Shown here: positions 54,715 to 64,000 of the stretch, piece after piece
How the letters are laid out: the number at the start of each line of letters is the position of its first letter
How positions within the stretch are numbered: the stretch's first letter is position 1
NCBI GenBank assembly: GCA_024760905.1
Contig: CM045745.1
Coordinates: 7,947,782 to 8,011,781, forward strand
From: Plotosus lineatus
Lineage: Eukaryota; Chordata; Actinopteri; Siluriformes; Plotosidae
Length of the DNA: 64,000 nucleotides
Direction: 5' to 3'
The notes under the pieces: model-generated
What the model was told of the DNA's origin: nothing
The model's input: the letters and a program-made list of their open reading frames with translations, nothing else
The model's database searches: none
Program-made: the position numbers and the translations under genes

Positions 54715-56861
54715 TAATTTGAAGGAAGTCAGTGACTGCAAAGTAGTAGCGGGTGAGAGTGTTGCCAAACAGCATAGGATGGTGGTGTGCAGGATGACGC
54801 TGATGGTGAGGAAGGTGAAGAAGGCAAAGGCAGAGCAGAAGACAAAGTGGTGGAAGTTGAAAAAGGAAGAGGGTCGTGTTGTCTTCAAGGAGGAGTTGAA
54901 ACAGCCTTTGGGTGGTCAGGAAGTGCTTCCAGATGACTGGACAACCACAGCAAATGTGATCAGGAACACAGGTAGGAGAGTACTTGGTGTGTCCTCTGGA
55001 AGGAAAGTAGATAAGGAGACTTGGTGGTGGAATGAGGAGGTTAGCTAAGAAGTGAGACATTGAGAGGACTGAAGAGAGTAAACAGGAGTACAGGGAGACA
55101 CAGCAGTGGCTAAGGCTAAACAGAGCACGTTTGATGACTTGTATGATAGGTTGGACAGTAAAGAGGGAGAAAATGATCTATACAGGTTGGCACAGCAGAG
55201 ATCTAGAGATGGGAAGGACATGCAGCAAGTTAGAGTGATAAAGGACAGAGAGGGAAATGTATTGACTGATGACAGAAGTGTGCTGGGAAGATGGAAAGAG
55301 TACTTTGAAGAGCTGATGAATGAGGAAAATGAGAGAGAAAAATGAGAAGTGACCATTGAGGACCAGGAAGTAGCAAAGATTAGTAAGAGTGAAGTGAGGA
55401 GGGCATTGAAGAGGATGAAGAGTGGAAAGGCAGTTGGCCCTGATGACATAACAGTTGAGGTATGGAAGTGTCTAGGGGAGGTAGCAGTAGATTTTCTGAC
55501 AAGAATATTCAAGAAGGTCTTAGAAAGTGAGCAGATGCCGGAGGAATGGAGGAGAAGTGTGCTTGTACCCATTTTTAAGAACAAGGGAGATGTACAGAGT
55601 TGTTGCAACTACAGAGGGATAAAGTTGATGAGCCATACAATGAAGCTATGGGAAAGAATAGTGGAAGCTAGACTAAGGGCAGAGGTCAGCATTTGTGAAC
55701 AACAGTTTGGTTTCATGCCAAGAAAGAGCACCACAGATGCAGTGTTTGCTTTGAGGGTGTTAATAGAGAAGTACAGAGAAGGTCAGAAGGAGCTGCATTG
55801 TGCCTTTGTGGATCTGGAGAAAGCATATGACAGGGTATCGATAGAAGAACTGTGGTATTGTATGAGGATGTCTGGAGTGGCAGAGAAGTATGTTAGAGTG
55901 GTGCAGGACATGCATGAGAGATGTAAGACAGTGGTGAGGTGTGCTGTCGGTGTGACAGAAGAGTTCAAGGTGGAGGTGGGACTGCATCAAGGGTCAGCTC
56001 TCAGCCCCTTCTTGTTTGCTATGGTGATGGACAGGCTGACAGACGAGGTGAGAAAAGAATCTCCATGGACTATGATGTTTGCAGATGACATCGTGATCTG
56101 TAGTGAGAGCAGAGAACAAGTGGAGGAAAATCTAGAGAGGTGGAGGTATGCCCTGGAAAGGAGGGGAATGAAGGTTTGTCTCAGTAAGACAGAATACATG
56201 TGTGTGAACGACAAGGACCCAAGAGGAACGGTGAGGTTACAGGGGGCAGAGATAAAGAAGGTGGAGGATTTTAAGTACTCAGGCTCAACAATCCAGAGCA
56301 ATGGAGAATGTGGAAAAGAGGTGAAGAAGCGCGTGCAGGCAGGTTGGAATGGATGGAGAAAAGTGTCCGGTGTGATGTGTGATAGGAGGGTATCGGCAAG
56401 AATGAAGGGAAAAGTGTACAAGACGGTGATGAGGCCAGCGATATTGTATGGTTTAGAGACAGTGGCCCTGGGGAAAAGACAGGAGGCAGAGCTGGAGGTA
56501 GCAGAGATGAAAAATGTTGAGGTTCTCTTTGGGAGTAACGAGGATGGATAGGATCAGGAACGAGTACATCAGAGGGACAGCACATGTTAGATGTTTTGGA
56601 GACAAATTCAGAGAGGCTAGATTGAGATGGTTTGGACATGTACAGAGGAGGGATAGTGAGTATATTGGTAGTAGGATGCTGAGATTAGAACTACCAGGCA
56701 GAAGGCCCAGCGGAAGACCAAAGAGAAGATTTATGGATGTGGTGAAGGCGGACATGAAGGTCGTTGGAGTAAGAGTAGAAGATGCAGAGGATAGGGAGAG
56801 ATGGAGGCAGATCATTTGCTGTGGCGACCCCTGAAGGGAACAGCCGAAAGAAAAAGAAGAA

Positions 56862-56863
<2 letters not shown>
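54715..56863 (+). mobile_element. LINE-A copy 5 (longest), 5'-truncated
   Basis: This is the most complete LINE-A copy. It begins in the region after the endonuclease (SVAKQHRMVVCRMTLMVRKV, KEELKQPLGGQEVLPDDW) and has a frame break near 55045. A continuous 400-codon frame (55349-56551) covers the RT: GKAVGPDDITVEVWKCLGEV, RRSVLVPIFKNKGDVQSC, FGFMPRKSTTDAVFALRVL, HCAFVDLEKAYDRV and SALSPFLFAMVMDRL. The catalytic F244-A-D-D247 box lies in MMFADDIVIC. One extra A near 56512 shifts the frame to the C-terminal part (56514-56834, RLRWFGHVQRRDSEYIGSRM, CGDP end). The 3' end is GGCGACCCCTGAAGGGAACA, then a GAA run and a (TA)n tract. The apurinic-type endonuclease is absent. The protein is RTE/BovB-like by resemblance. 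Confidence 0.93.
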
Positions 56864-56932
<69 letters not shown>

Positions 56933-56939
56933 ATACACA

Positions 56940-56984
<45 letters not shown>
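56864..56984. repeat. (TA)n followed by (CA)n
   Basis: TA tract 56864-56929 directly after the LINE-A end, then CA tract 56937-56984. Confidence 0.97.
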
Positions 56985-56987
<3 letters not shown>

Positions 56988-57110
56988 TATTTAATAAGAT
57001 AATAATTGATTATGTGATATTACACCTTTTCCAGCTAAAAATGTTATTATTCTTTACTGAGAGTATGCAATAAACATTCCATCATATAAATGTCTAATCT
57101 TTAATGTACA

Positions 57111-57285
57111 CCGCATAGCCGTCAGCGTGTTTCTGCCCCTTGCTAAGGTTTGTGTTCAGGAAGGGCTTTCCGGCGTACATGCCTATGCCAAATCGAACAT
57201 GTGAATCATTAATATGACTTCCATGAAGATGGAGGCAGATGATTCACTGTGACGAAACAGCAGAAAGGAAAAGAAGATAGTAAAT
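57111..57285 (+). mobile_element. SINE type 1 tail fragment
   Basis: GCATAGCCGTCAGCGTGTTT, CAGGAAGGGCTTTCCGGCGT and CCTATGCCAAATCGAACATG match the type 1 tail. GGAGGCAGATGATTCACTGT with AGCAGAAAGGAAAAGAAG is the LINE-A-type end. Confidence 0.85.
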
Positions 57286-57728
57286 GTCTTATTTCAGGTT
57301 CTGGTTGCAATCCATCCTTGAACTGTAGATGGCAATGCTAGCAACAACAAAATCTTCCTTTCCTGTGACCTGAGAGATTCTGTTGTTTTCATCTATGAAT
57401 TCTGTACCCATGCCCTTCTCTAGACCACCACATCACTGCTCTCCAGGTGACCCCGTATGACCCTAACGTTGGGTTACTGTATGTGGAGTTTCACAGATGC
57501 TCCTCCTGTTCATATGGGTTTTTCGGGTTTGTTCTGTTTCCACCTTTTCCCCCGAAGTATACCAATAGATAGACTATCTTCACTAAATGGCCTTCAAGGG
57601 AACATGCATGTGTGTGGGTGCATGGTACTCAGTGAAGTACTGGCATCCCATCCAGGGTGTGCATCCGTCTTGCTCTCAGTGTTCCTATGCTAACCTAGAC
57701 CGTGACTAAAAATTTTAAGACAAAAGGC
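57286..57728. other. No recognised feature
   Basis: No gene was recognised; faint type 3 SINE words (TGTGGAGTTTCACAG) may be an old relic. Confidence 0.4.
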
Positions 57729-57736
57729 TAGAAGTC

Positions 57737-58078
57737 AGTGGTGGCCCAGTGGTAAGGTGGATTACTGACCCTAAGGTTGGGGATTCAAGCCCCATTATCA
57801 CCGGGTTGTCACCACTGTCCCACCAGTGCAACTAACTGGGTTATCAAAGGCCGGCCATGCCTCTCACTGTCTATGGTGGGAGGGCAGGTAAAAGATCCAT
57901 CGCTGACTTTCGTCAAGAGTAGGCTGCATAGCCGTCAGCATGTTTCTGCCATGTGATGAGTTGGGGAGGTGTCCAGGGTGTATTCTGCCCTCTCCCAGAG
58001 TCGGCTGAGATGGGTGCCAGCCTGCCTACGACCCTGATTAGAATTAAGTGGTTCATAAACTGAATGAATGAAAAAGTT
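57737..58078 (+). mobile_element. SINE type 2 (complete)
   Basis: CAGTGGTGGCCCAGTGGTAA head, AACTGGGTTATCAAAGGCCG body, CCTGATTAGAATTAAGTGG tail and AATGAATGAA. An 8-bp duplication TAGAAGTC lies at 57729-57736 and 58079-58086. Confidence 0.93.
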
Positions 58079-58200
58079 TAGAAGTCTTCATGTCTGAGTG
58101 TGTGACTTGAATTCCATGAACTACATCACATATATTTTAGTCAACCTAAAATTAAATGTATACAAATGTTTAAACAAATGTATTTAAATTTATTTACTCT

Positions 58201-58324
58201 TTATGAGCCATTTATATCTTCATTTAAATATTGCACAATCTCTTATTTGAATGCTGTGTTTAAAACAACAGCCTTCATATCAGAGATTGTGCCATCTTTC
58301 AATGAAGATATAAATGGCTCATAA
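58201..58324. mobile_element. Hairpin MITE upstream of MAD2L1
   Basis: The whole 124 bp folds on itself. The first 43 bases (TTATGAGCCATTTATATCTT and onward) match the inverse of the last 43 with about four mismatches. Pairing continues into the middle (GAATGCTGTGTT against AACAACAGCCTTC). It ends 163 bp before the MAD2L1 start codon. Such near-perfect short palindromes are usually MITEs. Confidence 0.85.
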
Positions 58325-58487
58325 GGTGTAACGTCATCAGCCGGCGCGATTATTTTGATTGTGCGCATGCGCACACGTTCAAACGCGGTCTGAATTCAAA
58401 CTGGGCGGCGGGTAAAAAGAAAACAAGGGAGCTGCTGTAGGACGGAATAGAAATACAGTACCTGAAAACAAGTAAAAACACGACAGT
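58325..58487 (+). promoter_or_regulatory. MAD2L1 promoter and 5' UTR region
   Basis: The region is GC-richer than its surroundings. It holds a CRE-like AACGTCATC at 58329, an NRF1-type palindrome TGCGCATGCGCA at 58362-58373, and two TTCAAA words (58378-58383, 58395-58400; inverse of TTTGAA, the CHR element). A CDE/GC-box-like GGGCGGCGGG follows. Such motifs suit a cell-cycle gene. There is no TATA box. The start site is not determined. Confidence 0.65.
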
Positions 58488-61400
58488 ATGTCCCAAACCT
58501 TGCAAGGAATTACTTTGAAGGGAAGTGCCGAACTCGTTGCTGAGTTCTTCAGTAAGTAAAAGTTTTGTTTTGTACTTTTTTTTTTTTCAAGCGACTAGCA
58601 TTTTGCATCCAGTTAGCAAGCTTGTCGGTAATAATTAGCATGATGCTAATTAACTGTCCATGATGTAGCATACACAAGAGCATCTACGTGGCTTTTATTT
58701 TATTCGTTTTTTATTATTTAATCAATCGCTGAGGTAGGTACATACATTTTGAAAATAATTCTGTTCAGGTGACCCATCTGATGAAACTTGGGCAACGTGG
58801 CCATGAAAGCTAGTCATGCCCATTTTTCTAGTTAATGGTCCACAGGCATTTCCTGTCTTGGATGCAGAACCTGGTAAATTTCTGCTCTGGTGATAAATAT
58901 GCCTTTCATTTTGTAGCATTTGGGATCAACAGCATTTTATACCAGCGAGGCATCTATCCTGCAGAAACCTTCAGCAGGGTCACCAAGTATGACATGAGTC
59001 TGCAGCTCACCACAGACCCCACACTGAAGAACTACCTCACCAACGTGGTGACAAAACTCAAAGGTTTGTCTGTCTGCTTTTCCCATTCAGCAGATGCCAG
59101 ACTATAAAAGGTGTCTGTAGGTTTCCTTCATCAGACCTCTGTTATCATTGCAATACGATTTGATCAGATGTGTTGTCAAGTTGGTGTTCTGACTGCACAC
59201 GTGAATTGCACACCACCCCCCACCCCCCCCCCCACCCCAGAGTGGCTGTTTGACTGCACAGTGCAGAAGCTGGTGGTGGTGATCACATGCATTGAGACGA
59301 GTGAAGTCCTGGAGAGATGGCAGTTTGATATTGAGTGTGACAAGACGGCCAAGGAGAGCAGGTATTCTCATAAAAATATGGTGCTTGAAAAAAAATGATG
59401 GCCTACACAACCCACTTGATGACCACGGACACCCCCAGATCCAGAAATGAGCAGAATGTCAAGCATTAATCTCCATGCATTCTTTACATAAGGAAATATT
59501 TATGTCTGTATTGACCATAAAATAAATAGACATTTCCTACAATGTCATATGTACACATTTTCATAAAGTTTGCTGCGGCTAGAGTGCACAATTAAGCAGG
59601 AATAGTAGTTTGATTAGCCGTAACATTAAAAACATGATGCTCTCATACAGAAGTGAATATTATCTTGTTATGGTGGCGTCTGCCAAGGAGTGGAATGTAT
59701 GAGGCATAAAGTGAAGTCAGTTCTCGAAGTTGATGTGTTGGAAGAATAAGCAATTGTGAGCATCTGATTAACTTTGCCAAGGGCCTTATTGTGATGGTTA
59801 AGTTGTGCTGGTCATGAGGGGTTTTCCGAATATGCAGTGGTTAGTACCTACCGGAATGGCAGCCATTAAACTTGACAACACTGTGCCGAAGATTTATTAA
59901 TCCGTGTGGGGTGTTAAGATCATCTGGACTGATCCCACTGAAGAACTGCTGAGCCTGTTAATGCGAGCTATGATATTAAAGTGTCACAGTACACAGCTTA
60001 TGGAGGTACTTAGCTTTAGCCCAGGAGTGGCCAACCAGTCAGAGAACTAGAGGCACATCATGCATATGGGCACACATAAACATCACCCATCCTTTTCTAA
60101 CACACACACACCTCTGCTCAGCCAGATTTATTTTAAATTCAAACACACCAACATTCTCATAAAATTCTCACATCTTTTGCAGCTCAGAGTGAAACTGTGA
60201 TTCAATAGCTATGTTAATGTTCGATATTCTATGTTCAACAGTGTGGCAAGACAGTTGCACGTCCGATACCACGCGTTTTAGTTTGTCGTTTTCAGGAGAC
60301 AAGATTTCAACATCATTGAAGCATTTTATAATGAACTCTTCTTTATTGTATGGCATTCTGGCCTGTGCAATGTTTCAAAGCCAGTTGATACGATGAAAGC
60401 GTTACTGTCTCTGAGCACTTCAAAAAAAAATTGGAAAAACTGTGCTTTTCTTTTTGACTTTTCAAAGTGAACAATTTGGGCTTGTAAAGTTCAGTCCCTT
60501 TAGGAAATTCCTGGTTGAAGGTAGCATGCAGTGAGCTGAAGTGGCGCTGATGAATTGAAGTTTTGAAATGTGCCAATGACACCTGACATATAAGGCAGAA
60601 TGTCTCACCATTACATTCAACAAAAAATAGAAACCCTCCTACTCTGCTAAAAATGTCCTGTGTTCATCTTCATATGTTCTGTTTTGCTGTGCATTTTTTC
60701 CTCTACCATTAAGAGTTAACTTGGCACAAATTGTTTACTGAAATGATCTCGCCCATACTGGGAAGACTTATATTATTTTCATCTCACGCACATAAACATT
60801 TACCGAAAATACCATATTGAACTCCAGTGAAGCGAACACGTACATTTAACCCCCCCCCCTCCCGAAATACAAATTTCGATATGAACGTAAGAGCCACATG
60901 AAACCAGGCAAAGAGCCACATGTAGCTCGGGAGCCACGGGTTGACCATCTTTTCTGGAGACAAATCAATTGGTGTTAAGGTCATGATTGCTCAGTGGATA
61001 TTTTTAGTGTATATTCATGGCTTCTGGTGTAAAAATAACCTTTAAAAGCAGAAATAGTTTTTCTGGGCATTGAATTGTAGTTCCTGTATGAGCTTGTATG
61101 TAACAAATCATGTTGTGTGTCCCAGTGCTCCCAGGGAGAAGTCGATGAAAGCCATCCAGGAAGAAATTCGCTCAGTTATCAGACAGATCACCGCCACAGT
61201 CACCTTCTTACCTTTACTGGAAACAGCCTGTAAGTACACCGTTGCTGATATCTGGAGTGCGTGTAGGTTCACAAAAACTCTCCGGATACCACAGCGTTCT
61301 GTCAGAGATCCTCAAATATTCTAACAACTCTTAAGGGTAGCCAAGTTATATTTATGGCAATAATAATCACACACTTTTTCAGCGTGTAGACACGTGATCA

Positions 61401-63914
61401 GCACGCTCATGTTTTTGTTGAACATCCCATTCCAGACGAGTCTTTTATTTACCGTCATAAATAAGAGTCCAATTTTCTTGGAAGACTTCATTGGATTTTG
61501 GAGTAAAGCGAAACGGCTGCATTAATTGAGTGAAGAGTATTAATTGAAATAAGGTACTGTTGTCTGATGAGGAGGCCTGGGCCGGCCACAGTCCACATTC
61601 TATGTTTTCCCCAAAGATGAAAGTGTACATATGTATGTAGCCATATTGTGTGTACTTGTGTTTTTATTATTTTTTTTTTTTGGGAATGTTTTGTTGAGGG
61701 CAGTAGTGGCCTAGTGGTAAAGGTGCTGGATCACTGATCCTAAGGTTGGGGGTTCATAGCCCCACTGTCAGCGAGTTGCCACTGCCCCCAGAGCAGCTAA
61801 CTGAATTATCAAAGGCCGGCCGTGTCTCTCACTGTCTATGGTGAGAGGTTCATGTAAAAGAACCATTGCTGACTTTCAACAAGGGGAGCTGCAAAGCCGT
61901 CAGCATGTTTCCGGCCTGCGATGGCCTGGCGAGCTGTCCAGGGTGTACTCAGCTGGGATGGGCACCAGCCTCCCTGTGACCCTAATTAGGATTAAGCAGT
62001 TATAGAAATGAATGCCCATTTTTAAGAGCAAGGGAGATGTACAGAGTTGTGGCAAGTACAGAGGGATGAAGTTGATGAGCCATACAATGAAGTTATGGGA
62101 AAGAATAGTGGAAGCTAGACTAAGGTCAGAGGTCAGCATTTGTGAACAACAGTTTGGTTTCATGCCAAGAAAACGCACCACAGATGCAGTGTTTGCTTTG
62201 AGGATGTTAATAGAGAAGTGCAGAGAAGGTCAGAAGGAGCTGCATTGTGCTTTTGTGGATCTGGAGAAAGCATATGACAGGGTGTCGAGAGAAGAACTGT
62301 GGTATTGTATGAGGAAGTCTGGAGTGGCAGAGAAGTATGTTAGAGTGGTGCAGGACATGTATGAGAGATGTAAGACAGTGGTGAGGTGTGCTGTCGGTGT
62401 GACAGAAGAGTTCAAGGTGGAGGTGAGACTGCATCAAGGGTCGGCTCTCAGCCCCTTCTTGTTTGCTATGGTTATGGACGGGCTGACAGACGAGGTGAGA
62501 CAAGAATCTCCATGGACTATGATGTTTGCAGATGACATAGTGATCTGTAGTGAGAGCAGAGAACAAGTGGAGGAAAATCTAGAGAGGTGGAGGTATGCCC
62601 TGGAAAGGAGGGGAATGAAGGTTAGTCTTAGTAAGACAGAATACATGTGTATGAACGACAAGGACCCAAGAGGAATGGTGAGGTTACAGGGGGCAGAGAT
62701 AAAGAAGGTGGAGGATTTTAAGTACTTAGGCTCAACAATCCAGAGCAATGGAGAGTGTGGAAAAGAGGTGAAGAAGCGCGTGCAGGCAGGTTGGAGTGGA
62801 TGGAGAAAAGTATCCGGTGTGATGTGTGATAGGAGAGTATCGGCAAGAATGAAGGGAAAAGTGTGACGGTGATGAGGCCAGCGATGTTGTATGGTTTAGA
62901 GACAGTGTCCCTGGGGAAAAGACAGGAGTCAGAGTTGGAGGTAGCAGAGATGAAAAATGTTGAGGTTCTCTTTGGGAGTAACAAGGATGGATAGGATCAG
63001 AAATGAGTACATCAGAGGGACAGCACATGTTAGCTGTTTTGGAGACAAAGTCAGAGAGGCCAGATTGAGATGGTTTGGACATGTACAGAGGAGGGATAGT
63101 GAGTATATTGGTAGTAGGATGCTGAGGTTGGAACTACCAGGCAGAAGGCCTCGAGGAAGACCAAAGAGAAGATTTATGGATGTGGTGAAGGTGGACATGA
63201 AGGTCGTTGGAGTAAGAGTAGAAGATGCAGAGGATAGGGAGAGATGGGGGCAGATCATTTGCTGTGGCGACCCCTGAAGGGAACAGCCGAAAGAAAAAGA
63301 AGAAGAAGAAATGAATGTTTTGTTTAAATTCTAAGAGTATAGCATCAATGATAATTGCTAACCATCAGTGTATCTGCTATTTCCAGTCAAGCATTATCTA
63401 CCTGTCTTCTTTTTTTTTTTTAATCCCAAGCCAGCAGATCAATCAAACCCAGGCATTCATGTGTGCTACTACCAATGTATACGGCCATAGCATTTCTAGT
63501 GTTAAAGCTTTGAATACAATCCTGTCAAACGATTCCAGTAGGGTTTTGTATCATAAATCCTTTCAGCATTGTGTACCTAATAGGTCTGACTAATTCTTAA
63601 ATCTCTTGCTAAACTACAAATGTGTGGGGCTTTTTTTTTGGTTGTTGTTGTTGTTTTTAAATGGTAATTCTGTATGTGTTGTTTCTGCTTAAGGTAATAA
63701 ATGTAAAAATATGAATTAATATTTTTTCCCCTGACTTGCAGGTGCTTTCGACCTCCTGATCTATACCGATAAGAATCTGGAGGTCCCGGAGCAGTGGGAG
63801 GAGTCTGGGCCTCAGCTCATTAACCAATCAGAGGAGGTTCGGCTTCGCTCGTTCACAACGTCCATCCACAAGGTCAACAGTATGGTGGCCTACAAAAGTA
63901 CAAACTCCATGTAA
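58488..63914 (+). CDS. MAD2L1: Mitotic spindle assembly checkpoint protein Mad2 (five exons)
   Basis: Mad2 delays anaphase by binding Cdc20 at unattached kinetochores as part of the mitotic checkpoint complex, with Mad1 as its recruiter. Coding exons: 58488-58551, 58917-59063, 59241-59361, 61126-61229 and 63742-63914. All introns are GT-AG, and the joined frame is 609 nt (202 aa plus stop; human Mad2 has 205). The start MSQTLQGITLKGSAELVAEF matches the family. The HORMA fold covers most of the protein, including GINSILYQRGIYPAETF, VQKLVVVITCIETSEVLERW, FDIECDKTAKES, and SVIRQITATVTFLPLLE with the R130-Q131 pair equivalent to the human dimer-interface residues. The C-terminal safety-belt segment includes SEEVRLRSFTTSIHKVNSMV. 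No disabling change was seen. Exon 3 is preceded by an unusual C-only tract. Intron 3 contains a hAT relic and intron 4 a SINE with a nested LINE. The 3' UTR runs past the window edge and no polyadenylation signal is visible. Confidence 0.96.
59207..59240. repeat. C-rich tract at the exon 3 acceptor of MAD2L1
   Basis: Runs of C broken by single A or T lead into CCACCCCAG. On the other strand this gives several G runs and could form a quadruplex. It serves as the polypyrimidine tract of intron 2. Confidence 0.85.
60022..60956 (-). mobile_element. hAT relic with BED-type transposase fragment, in MAD2L1 intron 3
   Basis: Left end CAGGAGTGGCCAACCAGTC. The right end, read inversely, contains GATGGTCAACCCGTGGCTCC and GAGCTACATGTGGCTC, as in hAT/Charlie elements. 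The minus strand encodes a BED-finger start (VECNGETFCLIC near 60620), LHATFNQEFPKGTELYKPKL, and then EEFIIKCFNDVEILSPENDK and SDVQLSCHTVEHRISNINI. This is the segment after the BED finger in ZBED5/GTF2IRD2-like transposases. It has frame breaks and lacks the catalytic region. No 8-bp duplication was confirmed. Confidence 0.8.
61696..62014 (+). mobile_element. SINE type 2 in MAD2L1 intron 4
   Basis: GGCAGTAGTGGCCTAGTGGT head, GGTTCATAGCCCC, AACTGAATTATCAAAGGCCG body and CCCTAATTAGGATTAAGCAG tail. Its 11-bp duplication AATGTTTTGTT lies at 61685-61695 and 63314-63324, on the far side of the LINE that inserted in its tail. Confidence 0.95.
62015..63306 (+). mobile_element. LINE-A copy 7 in MAD2L1 intron 4, 5'-truncated
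   Basis: It starts in the RT at PIFKSKGDVQSC and keeps FGFMPRKRTTDAVFALRML, HCAFVDLEKAYDRVSREELW and the catalytic MMFADDIVIC in one frame to 62866. A short deletion ends that frame. The C-terminal part (RLRWFGHVQRRDSEYIGSRM) is in another frame (62957-63277). The 3' end GGCGACCCCTGAAGGGAACA is followed by a GAA run. An 11-bp duplication AGAAATGAATG lies at 62004-62014 and 63307-63317, so the target was the AATG tail of the type 2 SINE. It is in the same orientation as MAD2L1. Confidence 0.95.
63307..63741. other. Rest of MAD2L1 intron 4
   Basis: T-rich intron sequence leading to the CTTGCAG acceptor. No further repeat was recognised apart from a T run near 63411-63422. Confidence 0.6.
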
Positions 63915-64000
63915 CTACATTGTCGATTCTTTCTTTGTCTTTTGTTTGTTCTGTACATAGTTTTCGTGTCATTTCTCCCAAACAGATCTCTTGTTTACGG

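Overview
The window looks like vertebrate, most probably teleost fish, nuclear DNA. Coding sequence is sparse and split by GT-AG introns. Most of the rest is retroposed tRNA-derived SINEs, truncated non-LTR retrotransposons (LINEs), cut-and-paste DNA transposon relics and long (CA)n, (TA)n and (GAT)n microsatellites. Two host genes are recognisable. On the minus strand, 21459-21751 is the first coding exon of a type I sulfatase, closest to arylsulfatase J (ARSJ); the rest of that gene would lie beyond the left edge. On the plus strand, 58488-63914 is a complete five-exon MAD2L1 (spindle checkpoint protein Mad2, 202 aa). The two genes are divergent, with about 36.7 kb between their start codons. 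The human orthologues are both on the long arm of chromosome 4, so the pairing is consistent with retained synteny.

Layout. 1-21.4 kb (downstream of the ARSJ exon, presumably its intron): a 40-bp minisatellite, many SINEs, a hAT element with terminal repeats and target-site duplication, mariner relics, two pogo-like elements and one truncated LINE. 21.4-22.0 kb: the ARSJ exon and its GC-rich upstream region. 22-47.6 kb: an intergenic transposon field with several LINE families, nested SINEs, pogo-like and Tc1-like relics and long microsatellites. 47.6-51.3 kb: a 19-bp satellite interrupted by a Tigger/pogo-like element that itself carries an inverted repeat of about 300 bp per arm. 53.1-56.9 kb: a pogo-like element with a solo LTR inside it, abutted by two LINE copies head to head. 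58.2-64 kb: a hairpin MITE, a promoter region with cell-cycle-type motifs, and MAD2L1, whose introns 3 and 4 contain a hAT relic and a SINE with a LINE inserted in its tail.

SINE nomenclature used here. Type 1 and type 2 share the same tRNA-like head and body (A box TGGCCTAGTGG, B box GGTTCAAGTCC) but carry different 3' tails. Type 1 ends in a tail nearly identical to the 3' end of LINE-A, the abundant LINE here. Type 2 ends in the GACCCTAATTAGGATTAAGC...(AATG)n tail. Type 3 has a tRNA-Val-like head and the same tail as type 2. Type 4 has a tRNA-Met-like head and its own tail. LINE-A is an RTE/BovB-like element by protein resemblance, represented by seven truncated copies. Clade names come from recognition of protein and terminal sequences, not from a database search.

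The most notable observations are the SINE head/tail modularity with a matching LINE partner in the same window, insertion layers dated by target-site duplications, the satellite/Tigger/inverted-repeat nest, and (CA)n tracts arising repeatedly at the same internal position of two different repeat families. No CRISPR array, rRNA gene or intact functional tRNA gene was seen.
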